Shown here piece after piece: positions 6,664 through 14,601 of a stretch of DNA of 22,363 nucleotides (its first letter is position 1; every line of letters begins with the position of its first letter). The notes under the pieces were generated by a model. The model saw only the letters and a list, made by a program, of their open reading frames with translations, made no database searches and had not been told where the DNA came from. Source of the stretch: a virus; the IMG/VR virus record IMGVR_UViG_3300024308_000064, positions 1 through 22,363 of that record; one strand, 5' to 3'. The translations under genes and the position numbers were made by a program.

Positions 6664-7868
6664 GCTTGTTTTCCTCCTTTCGAGGCTTGATTACGGCGCC
6701 GCGCGTACACGTCGCTGGGCACCGGGGGTTGGTAAGCGGAGTTCTGCGGCAGATCGTCCAACGGCGGCAGACTGCTGATCTCAACTGCGCCGCTGTTGCT
6801 GGCCAGCTTGTCCCACAGCTTCAGCCGCGCTTCATCGGGGCTGGCACCTGCAGCGATCAGCCCGGGGGCTTCATCGGGCAACTTGGCGACGATGCAGACG
6901 GCATGAATGGCCTTCGCCCGGGTCAGCTCGGCCTGGACCGCTTCCGCGCTCTTCAAGCCACTGGACTTGATCAGCGCAGGGAGGCATGCCGAAAGCCCGG
7001 CGGCAGTACAGTCAACAGCGAGCTGAGCGGCCAGGGCGGCAGCCTCTGGCGATTGCGGCTCCGGGGTCGGCGCAGGTTCTGGATCAGGTGTCGGCGCAGG
7101 GTCAGGCTCTACCTCGGCAACAAGCTGCCGGGCGGCCTCCGGCACGTTTCGATAGCGATTGAGGATCTTGCCCATCGCCGCGTTGCGGGCCAGCGGCTGG
7201 CCAGCACCCAGGATCTCGTCGACGAAGCCGAACGCTTTGGCCTCGGCCGGGGTCAGCCAGGTTTCCTCATCGATCATGCGGCTCAGTTCGGCTTCATCCA
7301 CCGTCAGCTCGCGGTGCTGGTAGCTGGCGATGATCCCTTCGCGGGCCTTGTCCATCATGTCGGCCATCTTGCGCAGCTCCTCGCTGCCGCCGGCCATCCA
7401 CGTCCAGGGGTTGTGGATCATCATCAGGGCGTTGTCGGCCATCTCGATACGGTGCGCGCCGCAGACGGCCACGCTACCTGCGCTGAAGCAGGCGCCATCG
7501 ATACGACCGGTGCAGCGCTCACCCAAGGTGCGCAGGGTGTTGTGGATGGCGATGCCGTCGAAGAGGTCGCCTCCGATGGTGTCGAAGTGGACCAGCACTT
7601 TCGACACACCATCGTCCTGAGCCTGCAGGTCACGGATGAAGTCCCCTGAGGTCACGCCCCAGTAACCGATCTCGCCGTAGATGAAGACCTCGATGACCTT
7701 GGCATCGCCCTCGCCAATATCGCGGATGCTGTACCAGTGCTCGGCCTGCAACTCAGGAGCTCCGGCGGCCTTGTTGAAGATGCGCGGCGGCTGCGAGAAA
7801 GCGAAGCCAGGCGCAGCCAGGGCGATGGACAGAGCCAGCGCCAGGTGCTTGTGCTTGTGCTTGATCAT
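6660..7868 (-). CDS. Head maturation protease (ClpP-like) with C-terminal scaffold-like region
   Basis: A 402-residue protein. Residues 40-220 are a ClpP/S14-type protease: VFIYGEIGYWGV, then HFDTIGGDLFDGIAIHNTL, nucleophile Ser129 in GACFSAGS, catalytic His152 in MMIHNPWT, and a probable Asp near 200 in MIDEETWLTPAEA. It processes the portal and scaffold during head assembly. After a Pro/Asp/Glu linker (about 253-275) the remaining 130 residues are Ala-rich helix and may serve as scaffold, as lambda C and Nu3 overlap; no good internal ribosome site was seen. The first 25 residues (MIKHKHKHLALALSIALAAP) look like a signal peptide, odd for a capsid protease. The start overlaps the portal stop (ATGA) and GAGGACGA precedes it, so the start appears right. 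Confidence 0.9.
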   Translation of the reverse strand: MIKHKHKHLALALSIALAAPGFAFSQPPRIFNKAAGAPELQAEHWYSIRDIGEGDAKVIEVFIYGEIGYWGVTSGDFIRDLQAQDDGVSKVLVHFDTIGGDLFDGIAIHNTLRTLGERCTGRIDGACFSAGSVAVCGAHRIEMADNALMMIHNPWTWMAGGSEELRKMADMMDKAREGIIASYQHRELTVDEAELSRMIDEETWLTPAEAKAFGFVDEILGAGQPLARNAAMGKILNRYRNVPEAARQLVAEVEPDPAPTPDPEPAPTPEPQSPEAAALAAQLAVDCTAAGLSACLPALIKSSGLKSAEAVQAELTRAKAIHAVCIVAKLPDEAPGLIAAGASPDEARLKLWDKLASNSGAVEISSLPPLDDLPQNSAYQPPVPSDVYARRRNQASKGGKQA

Positions 7869-9322
7869 TGTTCGTCCTCTTTGCCACCTGTGGGGGCGGC
7901 TATTGCGGTGGTGTAGTTGAGGCCCAGGCTCTTCTCCCGGCGCTTGTCGTCGGCGTTCTCTTGGTCGATCTGCTCGGCGTCATAGCCTTGGCGAAGCGTG
8001 TGTTCGCTCCGACTGGCAAGACCGCCAGCGATCTCCAGCAGCTTGCCCTGCACGTCCTGCACCGGATGTATGTAGGCCCATCCCTGCGGCACCCAGCGAG
8101 TGCGCAGATACTCGCGGCGCTTGGTCGCGTAGTCCGGCAGGTCGATAGCGCCAGATAGCACCGCCGCGTCCAACCAGGCCGCGCGAACCGGCCGACAGAG
8201 CTGGAACACGTAGACCGAGAACTGCAGCTGCTCGATGCGGCGGCGAAACTCGTTGAGCAGCACCCGCAACACGCGGTCACTTATGTCGGCCATGTCGCCA
8301 GTCAACAGCTCGTAGGGCAGGCCCACGCCCGCGGCGACGGCTTGCAGCTGCTGCCGCATGAAGTCGACATAGGTGTTGCCAGCATCGGGCGGGTCGGAGA
8401 ACTCGATCTCCTCGCCCTCCATCAGCTCCTGCAGGGTGCCGGGCTCCATCGCCGCCATGGGCGTGCCATCGCGATCAGCCTGAATCGGTTGCCCCGTGAG
8501 CGGGTCCAGTACCGGCGGCCCACCTTCCGGGCGCGGCTTGGTGATGAAGCCGGCGAAGAGGTTGCTCACCTCCTGACGGAACAGCACCGCGTCGTCGTAA
8601 CTGTCGAGCGACTTCAGGCGCAGTAGTACCGGAGCCAAACGCGGAACGCCGCGTAGTTGCCCGCCTTCCAACGGTTCGAAAATGTGCAGTACCTGGTCCG
8701 CCGGGATGCGGTGCAGCTCGTTGTAGGTGGCACCGGCCGCGCGGAAGTCGCCCGGGTGGCTCTTGTACATCCAGTACGCCACCCGGCGACCGACTGGGTC
8801 GAACTCGATACCGGCCCGAACGATGTTCCCGCGGCGGGTGGTGAAGTTGCGCTCAGTCGGGCAGAACTCCGGTGCCAGCACCTGCAACTGCAGGGGTACC
8901 GCCAGACCATCATCCAGCTTGCGCTGGCGGAACCGCACAAAGCACTCGCCGCTTTCCTCCACCACGCGGGCAATTACTGCCTGTAACCCGTAGAAGTCAG
9001 TCCGGTTGTCGGCGTCCGCTTCGTCCGTCCAGTCTTCCCAAAGCAGGTTGAGCGCCGAGCGGAGGGCAGGATCAGCGATCCTGGCGCGCGGGGTGATGCC
9101 CGTACCAATCAGGCTGCTGACACGACGGTCGATGGCGCTGAAGGCGTAGGGATCATTGCGCACCGCTGCGCGAGAACGGCGCCGCAGGGTTGGCAGAGCC
9201 GGAATGGCTATGGCATTCAGCGCCGCCTCAGGGGCATCCCAGCCCTGTGCGCGCCGGCCTTGGCCGGCTCCCTCGTAGCTGTTGCGGAGGCGGCCAGAGC
9301 CGCGAACTCGCCGAGCCATCAT
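7865..9322 (-). CDS. Portal protein, lambda gpB family
   Basis: A 485-residue protein of the Phage_portal_2 (gpB) family; it forms the twelve-fold ring through which DNA enters and leaves the head. Family features include RRRSRAAVRNDPYAFSAID, a LIGTGITPRARI strand, VEESGECFVRFRQRK, the RIPADQVLHIFEPLEGGQLR segment and GVGLPYELLTGDMADISDRV. It lies between gpW and the head protease with 4-base overlaps on both sides, so the head genes are translationally coupled. ATG 9322 and ATG 9319 are adjacent; the first overlaps the gpW stop, while the second has the better spacing from GGGGG. The C-terminal tail is probably trimmed during maturation, as in lambda. Confidence 0.95.
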   Translation of the reverse strand: MMARRVRGSGRLRNSYEGAGQGRRAQGWDAPEAALNAIAIPALPTLRRRSRAAVRNDPYAFSAIDRRVSSLIGTGITPRARIADPALRSALNLLWEDWTDEADADNRTDFYGLQAVIARVVEESGECFVRFRQRKLDDGLAVPLQLQVLAPEFCPTERNFTTRRGNIVRAGIEFDPVGRRVAYWMYKSHPGDFRAAGATYNELHRIPADQVLHIFEPLEGGQLRGVPRLAPVLLRLKSLDSYDDAVLFRQEVSNLFAGFITKPRPEGGPPVLDPLTGQPIQADRDGTPMAAMEPGTLQELMEGEEIEFSDPPDAGNTYVDFMRQQLQAVAAGVGLPYELLTGDMADISDRVLRVLLNEFRRRIEQLQFSVYVFQLCRPVRAAWLDAAVLSGAIDLPDYATKRREYLRTRWVPQGWAYIHPVQDVQGKLLEIAGGLASRSEHTLRQGYDAEQIDQENADDKRREKSLGLNYTTAIAAPTGGKEDEQ

Positions 9323-9537
9323 GCCCCCTTGCCGCGGCTGTAGATCCGCACCTGACGTGGACGCCCTACCTGAGCCTCCCGCGCCGCGTCGGCGGCGTAC
9401 TGTTGTTCCAACATCCGGAGGCTCGCCAGCTCGGCGCGTTCGATTTGGCGGTCAGCCTTACGCACGCTCTGGCCTTTCTGCAGGATGTCCGTGATCGCCG
9501 CCCGGACTTCATCCAGGCGCTGCTGTGCATTGCTCAT
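9319..9537 (-). CDS. gpW-family head-tail joining protein
   Basis: A 72-residue protein (lambda W is 68) between large terminase and portal, the conserved W position. gpW binds below the portal, closes the filled head and gives the platform for FII and the tail. The sequence is mostly charged helix (SNAQQRLDEVRAAITDILQK) with a short basic end (RPRQVRIYSRGKGA). GAGGT lies 5-6 bases upstream of the ATG. Size, order and composition all fit. Confidence 0.85.
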   Translation of the reverse strand: MSNAQQRLDEVRAAITDILQKGQSVRKADRQIERAELASLRMLEQQYAADAAREAQVGRPRQVRIYSRGKGA

Positions 9538-9549
9538 GCTGACCTCGGC

Positions 9550-11547
9550 TTATCGACGGCTCAGATACCCGCTGCGCGAGGTACGCCGGCCAGTTGGCTT
9601 GGGCTGTGGTGTGGCAGCAGGTGCTGCCGGTTGAGGCCTTTGCGGGGTTTTCACTGGACCGGGGTCGTCATCATCCACAGCGCTGGGCGCAGGGGCTTGG
9701 GGCGCGGCGAACAGGTTGCCCTGGCCAACTGCAGCACGAAGGTTGCTCCACTGCGGTTCGTGGTACCGATGCAACCCCAGGAACTGTGCGGCGGCCAGGT
9801 TGTACACCATGAGGTCGAGCGCTTCGTTGCGCTCCGACTTGGCCTTCACCCACTCGATGCGCTTGAAGCCCTTCACGTAGCGCGTGACCTTGCGCTCCGC
9901 GACGCACTGGTCGAAGAACTCGGCCGGGAGGTCACACGAGAAATGCAACGCCCCTGGGCCGCCTTCCAACTGGTAGCGGTTGTAGATCCAGTCCTTGGCA
10001 GTGTCGGTACCGATCATCCACAGCTCGGCACCTTGCTTCTCGGTGTTGCCCCGCCAGGTGACGTCGACCTTCGAGGGCCGCTGAGCCAGCACCGGGCGAC
10101 CCCGTTTGCTGGAGCCTTTCACCGCCAGCACGTTGCGCCAGCGACGAAGCCGGGTGAACTGGTACACCTCATCCGTGTGGTGACCACCGGAGTCGATGCA
10201 GGCTGCGCAGATCGAAAGATCGACACCACTGACGTGGCGGTACCGTTCCTTCAGCTTCTCGTCGAGCAGAGCCCAGGTGCGCTCGTCGGCGGGGTCGCCA
10301 GGGATCACTTGGAAGTCCACCGTCCAGCGTTCCATGCCTTCTCCCCAGCCCATCACGAGCAGCTCCAGCCGGTTGTGCTGGGTATCCACGGCGGCGGTGA
10401 GGATCAAGGCGCCGGCCGGCACCAGGCCGAGCCGGTGCCCTTCCGCCTCGGCGCGCTGACGCAGCTCGTCGGCCTTGGTCATCTCCTCGGCGCTGTCCCA
10501 AACCTTTGCCAGCCGGGTGTTGTAGAAAACCTGCATGGAGCCAGGGTCGCCCTTCTCCTGCAGTTTCTTGGCCTCGTCGTACTCCTTGGCCATGTCCGTC
10601 CAGCTGAGCCAGCCGGGTGGCGCATAGAGCGCACTGAGCGTGAAGCTGACCGTCTCGCCATCGCCTGCTGCATGGGCTCGCCACTCGCCAGCCTCAAGCA
10701 TCGCGGCCTTGTGGTGCTCCTCGATCAACGCGCAGCCCGGCGTGCAGCACTGGTACTGCACATGGCGGTAATCGTCGGTGTACTTCAAGCCCTCCCACTC
10801 CAGCACCTGGTAGGTACCGCAGTGCGGGCACGGTACGTAGAAGTGCCGCTGATCACCCTGCTCGAACAGGTCGAAGATGCGCGAGACGCCCTTCAGGGTT
10901 GGCGAGCTGGAGTAGTAGAACTTCGCGCGGCGCCCGAAGGTGGATCCGCGGGCCTCTGCCTGTTTGACCGGGTCGCCATCGTTGTCGACGTCCAGTTCCC
11001 AGCGGTCGATCTCATCGCCGTACACGTACCGGGCTGAGAGCTCAGCCAGGTTGGAGGCCGAAGCAGCAGTTGCGCAGTACAGCGCGCCGCCTTCGAACTC
11101 CTTGGTGTCCAGGGTGTTGCGGGCGTCACGAGAGCGCGGCTTGGCCACACGCTGGGTGAGCACCGGCACAGCCTTGATCGTCTTGTCGATCCGGCCGGAA
11201 ACCCGCTTGCTCAGCTTTTCCGTTGGCAGCAGCACAAGGAAGTTGGCAGGCGCCATGTGGATGCTGCCACCGATCCAGTTGAGCGCCACCTGCGTCTTCA
11301 TCAGCTGGGAGGCGATCATCGTCACCACCCGCTTCGCCGGGTGCATCGGTGAGAGGCAGCGCTGCGGCTCGCGGGCAAACGGTGTGCGGTCGGTGTGGTA
11401 CTTGCCAGGTTCGGCCGCGCCGGTGTCCGGCGGGATCATCTGGTATTCGTCAGCCCACTCGTCGATCCACAGCTCAGGGTCGGGCATCAGCCCTCTGCGG
11501 TATGCCGCCAGGTACGCGGCGACACCATTGGCATACGGTTGTTCCAT
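9550..11547 (-). CDS. Terminase large subunit, lambda gpA family
   Basis: A 665-residue packaging motor and cos-cutting nuclease. The N-terminal part has the GpA signature (EWADEYQMIPPDTGAAEPGK). The ATP site is VVTMIASQLMKTQVALN; Lys84-Thr85 are present but the usual Gly before Lys is Met, a loose P-loop as is common in GpA proteins. Walker B is VYGDEID at residues 175-181. A zinc-knuckle-like CPHCGTYQVLEW with CCTPGC follows. The C-terminal nuclease part includes LTAAVDTQHNRLELLVMGWG and ACIDSGGHHTDEVYQF, with acidic metal-binding candidates. The final 45 residues are Pro/Ala-rich and probably a disordered tail. It starts 3 bases after the small subunit gene. Confidence 0.96.
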   Translation of the reverse strand: MEQPYANGVAAYLAAYRRGLMPDPELWIDEWADEYQMIPPDTGAAEPGKYHTDRTPFAREPQRCLSPMHPAKRVVTMIASQLMKTQVALNWIGGSIHMAPANFLVLLPTEKLSKRVSGRIDKTIKAVPVLTQRVAKPRSRDARNTLDTKEFEGGALYCATAASASNLAELSARYVYGDEIDRWELDVDNDGDPVKQAEARGSTFGRRAKFYYSSSPTLKGVSRIFDLFEQGDQRHFYVPCPHCGTYQVLEWEGLKYTDDYRHVQYQCCTPGCALIEEHHKAAMLEAGEWRAHAAGDGETVSFTLSALYAPPGWLSWTDMAKEYDEAKKLQEKGDPGSMQVFYNTRLAKVWDSAEEMTKADELRQRAEAEGHRLGLVPAGALILTAAVDTQHNRLELLVMGWGEGMERWTVDFQVIPGDPADERTWALLDEKLKERYRHVSGVDLSICAACIDSGGHHTDEVYQFTRLRRWRNVLAVKGSSKRGRPVLAQRPSKVDVTWRGNTEKQGAELWMIGTDTAKDWIYNRYQLEGGPGALHFSCDLPAEFFDQCVAERKVTRYVKGFKRIEWVKAKSERNEALDLMVYNLAAAQFLGLHRYHEPQWSNLRAAVGQGNLFAAPQAPAPSAVDDDDPGPVKTPQRPQPAAPAATPQPKPTGRRTSRSGYLSRR

Positions 11548-11550
11548 GGC

Positions 11551-12129
11551 TCAGCTCGTCTCAGTGTCGCCCTGCGCGCTCTGCAACTGGCGGTCGGCAT
11601 CTTCCAGGGCACGGCGTATCGCCTGCACTAGGCGCCGCTCGATTTCCCAAGGGTCGGTCAAGGTCACCAGCTCGCCCGCGAGCTTCGACGGGATCCCTAA
11701 CATCAGGTCACGCAGGGTTCGAGCAGCAGTGAAGGCTGCAGAGTCCACCAGCTCGCGCTCGACCAGCTCTCCACGGCTCTTGCGGTGCTCATCCTCGGCA
11801 AGCAGCGCGAGGGCATGCTCACGGCGGGCCCGGGCTTTCTGGTAATCAGGAGTAGTACCCGCAGGCCCAGGCGGCGCCAGCGCCGGACTTGGCGCGGCGG
11901 ATGGCGCGATGTGGGCATAAACCCCCTTCTCCACCCGATCCTGATGATGCCGTTGAGCGACACCTGCCTTACTGGGGTCGGCACTGGCAGCGAGCAGTTC
12001 ATCGCTTGCCTCAGCATCCACTTTCCCATCAGCGGTGATTACCAGGCGCCCTTGCCCCACCAGCTTCGACACGTAGGGGCGGGACCACCCGCGCCGATCA
12101 GCGTATTCAGCCTTGGACATGAGAGTCAT
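11551..12129 (-). CDS. Terminase small subunit (Nu1-like)
   Basis: A 192-residue protein immediately before large terminase. The N-terminus (SKAEYADRRGWSRPYVSKLV) is a winged helix-turn-helix like that of lambda Nu1, which binds cosB. A Pro/Ala-rich linker follows at about residues 75-95. A charged helix (REHALALLAEDEHRKSRGEL) and a C-terminal region with ALRD-like and WEIERRLVQAIRRAL segments should handle oligomerisation and gpA binding. ATG 12129 has AGGTG 7 bases upstream; ATG 12120 is an alternative. The TTAAC array just upstream is a plausible binding target. Confidence 0.88.
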   Translation of the reverse strand: MTLMSKAEYADRRGWSRPYVSKLVGQGRLVITADGKVDAEASDELLAASADPSKAGVAQRHHQDRVEKGVYAHIAPSAAPSPALAPPGPAGTTPDYQKARARREHALALLAEDEHRKSRGELVERELVDSAAFTAARTLRDLMLGIPSKLAGELVTLTDPWEIERRLVQAIRRALEDADRQLQSAQGDTETS

Positions 12130-12279
12130 ACGGGCACCTGTTAACCGCCATTAACCACGGGGGTTAACCCGATTAACCCCTGTTAACTAACTTCACCCCC
12201 CAGCCACTAACGCGAAAACGGGGCTCGAATTACCCTCATACCCCAGCTCTACCCAGGGGCCCCCGGCCATAGGGAGTAC
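12130..12279. other. Candidate cos region
   Basis: This 150-base gap between the Z-like and small terminase genes is rare non-coding space in an otherwise packed late operon. It holds a TTAAC array next to the Nu1-like gene and, about 70 bases away, the GC-rich palindrome GGGGCCCC (12256-12263). Lambda cos has the same order: nicking site, small-subunit binding sites, then Nu1. The actual cut site cannot be located by eye. Confidence 0.5.
12140..12188. repeat. Phased TTAAC repeat array
   Basis: TTAACC occurs at 12141, 12151, 12164 and 12173, and TTAACT at 12183, with spacings of 10, 13, 9 and 10 bases, close to one helical turn. Three copies lie in GTTAAC palindromes and one in the 10-base palindrome GGGTTAACCC. 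Such phasing places sites on one DNA face, as for terminase small subunit or another multimeric DNA-binding protein. Confidence 0.8.
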
Positions 12280-13068
12280 CTATCGAACCCGGCGGGTGGC
12301 TAGCGCTTGAGCCATGGCCTTTTCGAACTCGACTGGCAGCGCACCCTCGGCCGAACGCTCGGCAATAGCGAACCAATCGAGGGCCTTGCTGTAGGTGGGA
12401 CGTCTGGCGAAGGCCAGGACGATCTTCAATCCGGCCCGCCCACGACCTGTACGCTCAGCGACCGCGAACGGTTTGCGGTTGGTGTCATGCATCACGAAGT
12501 AGCGCTTGCCGTGCCCCTTGGCGCGACTGCGTTTGCTGCCAGTGGCGTTGGCGCTGTAGCCCTCTTGAGTGAAGAGCCGAGCACCGGACATGATCTGGTT
12601 CAGCTTGCCTCGAGGGATGTTGCCGAACTGGTCCCGCGCCAGCCCGTTGCCGGGGACGATGTACTGGCCCTGGGTCAACACGCCTCGCCGGCGCAGCATG
12701 GCCTCGACGCCCTTGTCGTCGCGCGGCCCGCCAAACACTTCAGGCGACAGCCACTTGATAGCCGCCCTGCCCTTGCCCCACCGGCCGACCTGGCCAACAA
12801 GCCCACCACCTGGCCCGGCACTGCGGCCATCCTTGATCCAGACCGAAGCCTCCATCCGCTGCCGAGTGGCAGGCCGGATGAAGAGACTGTCGAGAGTTGC
12901 AGGCGTTGGCCTATCGAACGCCACCTGCATCTCCTGGCGCAAATCCTCAGCCACCACCTGTGCGGTGCGTGTGAGCGCGAGTGTCGCTGCGAATGGCAGC
13001 TGGTCTCGCTCCAAGCGGTCCAGAGTCTGAAGGCGCTCACGCAGGCCGCTGAAGGACACCTTGATCAT
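12280..13068 (-). CDS. Phage structural protein, possibly gpZ-like tail completion protein
   Basis: A 262-residue basic protein. The start (MIKVSFSGLRERLQTLDRLE, then LPFAATLALTRTAQVVAEDL) has the layout of lambda minor tail protein Z: a leading GL-containing helix and an Ala-rich helix before a basic core. The rest is Arg/Gly-rich with few acidic residues (GQVGRWGKGRAAIKW, NATGSKRSRAKGHGKRYF). Lambda Z lies after FII, whereas here the gene is between the holins and terminase, and no other Z candidate lies between FII-like and U-like genes. AGGAGG precedes the ATG by 4 bases. Alternatively it is an unassigned head protein. Gene reality is firm; function is tentative. Confidence 0.65.
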   Translation of the reverse strand: MIKVSFSGLRERLQTLDRLERDQLPFAATLALTRTAQVVAEDLRQEMQVAFDRPTPATLDSLFIRPATRQRMEASVWIKDGRSAGPGGGLVGQVGRWGKGRAAIKWLSPEVFGGPRDDKGVEAMLRRRGVLTQGQYIVPGNGLARDQFGNIPRGKLNQIMSGARLFTQEGYSANATGSKRSRAKGHGKRYFVMHDTNRKPFAVAERTGRGRAGLKIVLAFARRPTYSKALDWFAIAERSAEGALPVEFEKAMAQALATRRVR

Positions 13069-13086
13069 CGAGCCTCCTGCGAGCAG

Positions 13087-13422
13087 TCACACCCGCTCTC
13101 CAGTCTGCGCAGCTCGCCGGCGATCTGGCCCCGCATACGCCACCGACTCAGGCCGCAACACCCCGGCTAGGTTGCCGGCCGTGCGCAATACAGAAACTGC
13201 GAACACCGCCAGCAGCACCACCAGGGGCCAGGCAGCCTCGGGCAACACCAGGTCACCCTTGAGGATGTGGATGATCGTCACCCCGGCGCTGAACATCACC
13301 GCCACCGCCAGGCACGAGATACCACGGCGGAAGCGAGCGCCACCGCGCTGGAAGGTGAACAGGCGGACGAACACCACCACGCACAACCAGAACGTCGCCT
13401 GCGTCAGCAGATAGCTCAGCAT
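13087..13422 (-). CDS. Holin-like membrane protein, three predicted membrane segments
   Basis: An 111-residue protein with three hydrophobic stretches: LSYLLTQATFWLCVVVFVRL, ISCLAVAVMFSAGVTIIHIL and AAWPLVVLLAVFAVSVLRTA. The C-terminus is basic (GPDRRRAAQTGERV). Size, topology and position beside a second holin-like gene suit a class I or 3TM phage holin. ATG 13422 shares one base with the upstream stop (TGATG); a GTG one codon earlier is an alternative. The gene ends about 20 bases before the Z-like start. No peptidoglycan-cutting enzyme lies next to it. Confidence 0.75.
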   Translation of the reverse strand: MLSYLLTQATFWLCVVVFVRLFTFQRGGARFRRGISCLAVAVMFSAGVTIIHILKGDLVLPEAAWPLVVLLAVFAVSVLRTAGNLAGVLRPESVAYAGPDRRRAAQTGERV

Positions 13423-13790
13423 CACCGCTCCCCTTGGCGCTCCAGCGAAGCCGGGTCACCAAATTTCTTGATCAGTCCGAGGGAAATCGTGACCACCAGC
13501 AGCGAGGCGGCGAAGCCAGCCGGAGCCGGATAGGCGAAGGGATGCATACCCCACACCTCGAACTCCACGATGGCCGGGGCGAACAGATACCCCATCACGA
13601 ACGACACCATGAAGAACAGCACCCGCAGGGCCAGGCCCAGTTCGCGGGTGGTGGTGAAGTAGATCAGTGCACCCAGCAGCGCCCCGGTCAGGGCCTCGCC
13701 GTTGATGCCCGCGATAAAACCAGCCAGGCCCAGGCCAGCAGCGCCGGCAACGACCATGGCTCCAGCACCAGTGGAAACCGGCTCGCCCAT
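13422..13790 (-). CDS. Putative holin (first gene of the late operon)
   Basis: A 122-residue protein with hydrophobic segments AMVVAGAAGLGLAGFIAGIN, ALTGALLGALIYFTTT, LRVLFFMVSFVMGYLFAPAI and FAASLLVVTISLGLI. The start MGEPVSTGAGAM is typical of a putative holin family often seen in Pseudomonas phages. ATG 13790 follows GGGAGGT; the longer open frame back to 13892 would run through the terminator at 13825-13848 and is unlikely. As first gene after that terminator, it marks the start of the late operon. It might be the holin with the next gene as antiholin, or the reverse. Confidence 0.75.
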   Translation of the reverse strand: MGEPVSTGAGAMVVAGAAGLGLAGFIAGINGEALTGALLGALIYFTTTRELGLALRVLFFMVSFVMGYLFAPAIVEFEVWGMHPFAYPAPAGFAASLLVVTISLGLIKKFGDPASLERQGER

Positions 13791-13824
13791 CACTACCTCC
13801 CTTGCGGCCATGGGCCAGAAAAAG

Positions 13825-13848
13825 AAAACCCCGCCGGAGCGGGGTTTT
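13825..13848 (-). terminator. Strong terminator between early and late regions
   Basis: Perfect 10-pair stem AAAACCCCGC/GCGGGGTTTT with loop CGGA on the plus strand, followed on the minus strand by CTTTTTC. It should stop minus-strand early transcripts that leave the Q-like gene. Its position just before the lysis genes matches lambda tR', which Q protein overrides. Confidence 0.87.
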
Positions 13849-13883
13849 GCAGGTGCCCAGGCGGGGTGGCCTGGGGCTTTTCG

Positions 13884-13897
13884 GCACAGCACTGTGC
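13884..13897. repeat. Perfect 14-base dyad in the Q-holin gap
   Basis: GCACAG-CA-CTGTGC lies 36 bases upstream (in transcription sense) of the early-late terminator. It could be a protein-binding site for late control or a pause hairpin. No clear -35/-10 pair was identified around it. Confidence 0.4.
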
Positions 13898-13974
13898 GCT
13901 CGGTTGCTCGGTAGGCGGACCTATCGAATCGTGGCGCCTTTTTACCCCTCGACTGACAAACCGAAAACCCCCTA

Positions 13975-14574
13975 TTAACGGTTGTTCCTGACGGGGGCTT
14001 GCCGGGGCGCTACGGCGCCGACCGGCGCCGAGTCGCCCGACGAGCGGTCGTTACGGCCGCCCCGATAAAGTTCTGCACCACGCCCTGCATGAGCTAATGC
14101 CGCCTGCTGAGTCGAGGCCTTCCGCATCCGATCGCCTGCCCGCTTCGACTCCCGCACCATGGTCTGCGTCGCCGAGCGCCGCGCGAGCAGTTCAGCCTTC
14201 ACCAACTCATGCAGCCGGTGCACCAGGCGGAAGTAAGCCTGCTGCCCTGCGCCACCGTGGCCCAGCTGCAGATCCCGCACCTGCTCATCCACCGACAGCG
14301 CCGGCTCGTAGCCATACCGCCTCCAGGCCAGCGCACCCAGCAACGCCCCGCCCTCCTGCCGCTCGACAGCAGCCAGCGCGGCATCCACCTCCTCGGTCAG
14401 AAAGTCCGCACCGGCACCCGCCAGCAACATCCGCGATCCACCCGAGCCAGTGCGCGGCGGGCAACCCTTCCACTCGACCAGCGTCCCGGCCGGGCTGGCC
14501 AAGCCGCCGCCTGGGCAACCTTCGCGCAGCGTGCGCCCCCAGTGCTTCAGCACATCTTCAATCGCCTCAATCAT
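13975..14574 (-). CDS. Putative late-gene regulator in the lambda Q position
   Basis: A 199-residue protein starting MIEAIEDVLKHWGRTLREG at ATG 14574, with GGGGGAG upstream. The first hundred residues include LASPAGTLVEWKGCPPRTG; the middle (VDAALAAVERQEGGALLGAL) and the segment GQQAYFRLVHRLHELVKAEL are helical and could be a sigma-4-like or HTH region, as in many Q-type antiterminators and late regulators. The last 45 residues are basic and Gly/Arg-rich. It is the last early gene, followed by a terminator and then the holins, exactly as Q is followed by tR' and lysis genes. An upstream extension to 14640 would enter the nine-base repeat region and was not used. Position is the strongest argument. 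Confidence 0.55.
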   Translation of the reverse strand: MIEAIEDVLKHWGRTLREGCPGGGLASPAGTLVEWKGCPPRTGSGGSRMLLAGAGADFLTEEVDAALAAVERQEGGALLGALAWRRYGYEPALSVDEQVRDLQLGHGGAGQQAYFRLVHRLHELVKAELLARRSATQTMVRESKRAGDRMRKASTQQAALAHAGRGAELYRGGRNDRSSGDSAPVGAVAPRQAPVRNNR

Positions 14575-14601
14575 GGCCCGTCTCCCCCTCGCCAGAACCA
14601 A

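Noticed and set aside
9190-11037. 615-codon plus-strand open frame across terminase
   Set aside because: It is antisense to a clear gpA-family gene, has no domain signature, and high GC content makes long antisense frames common.
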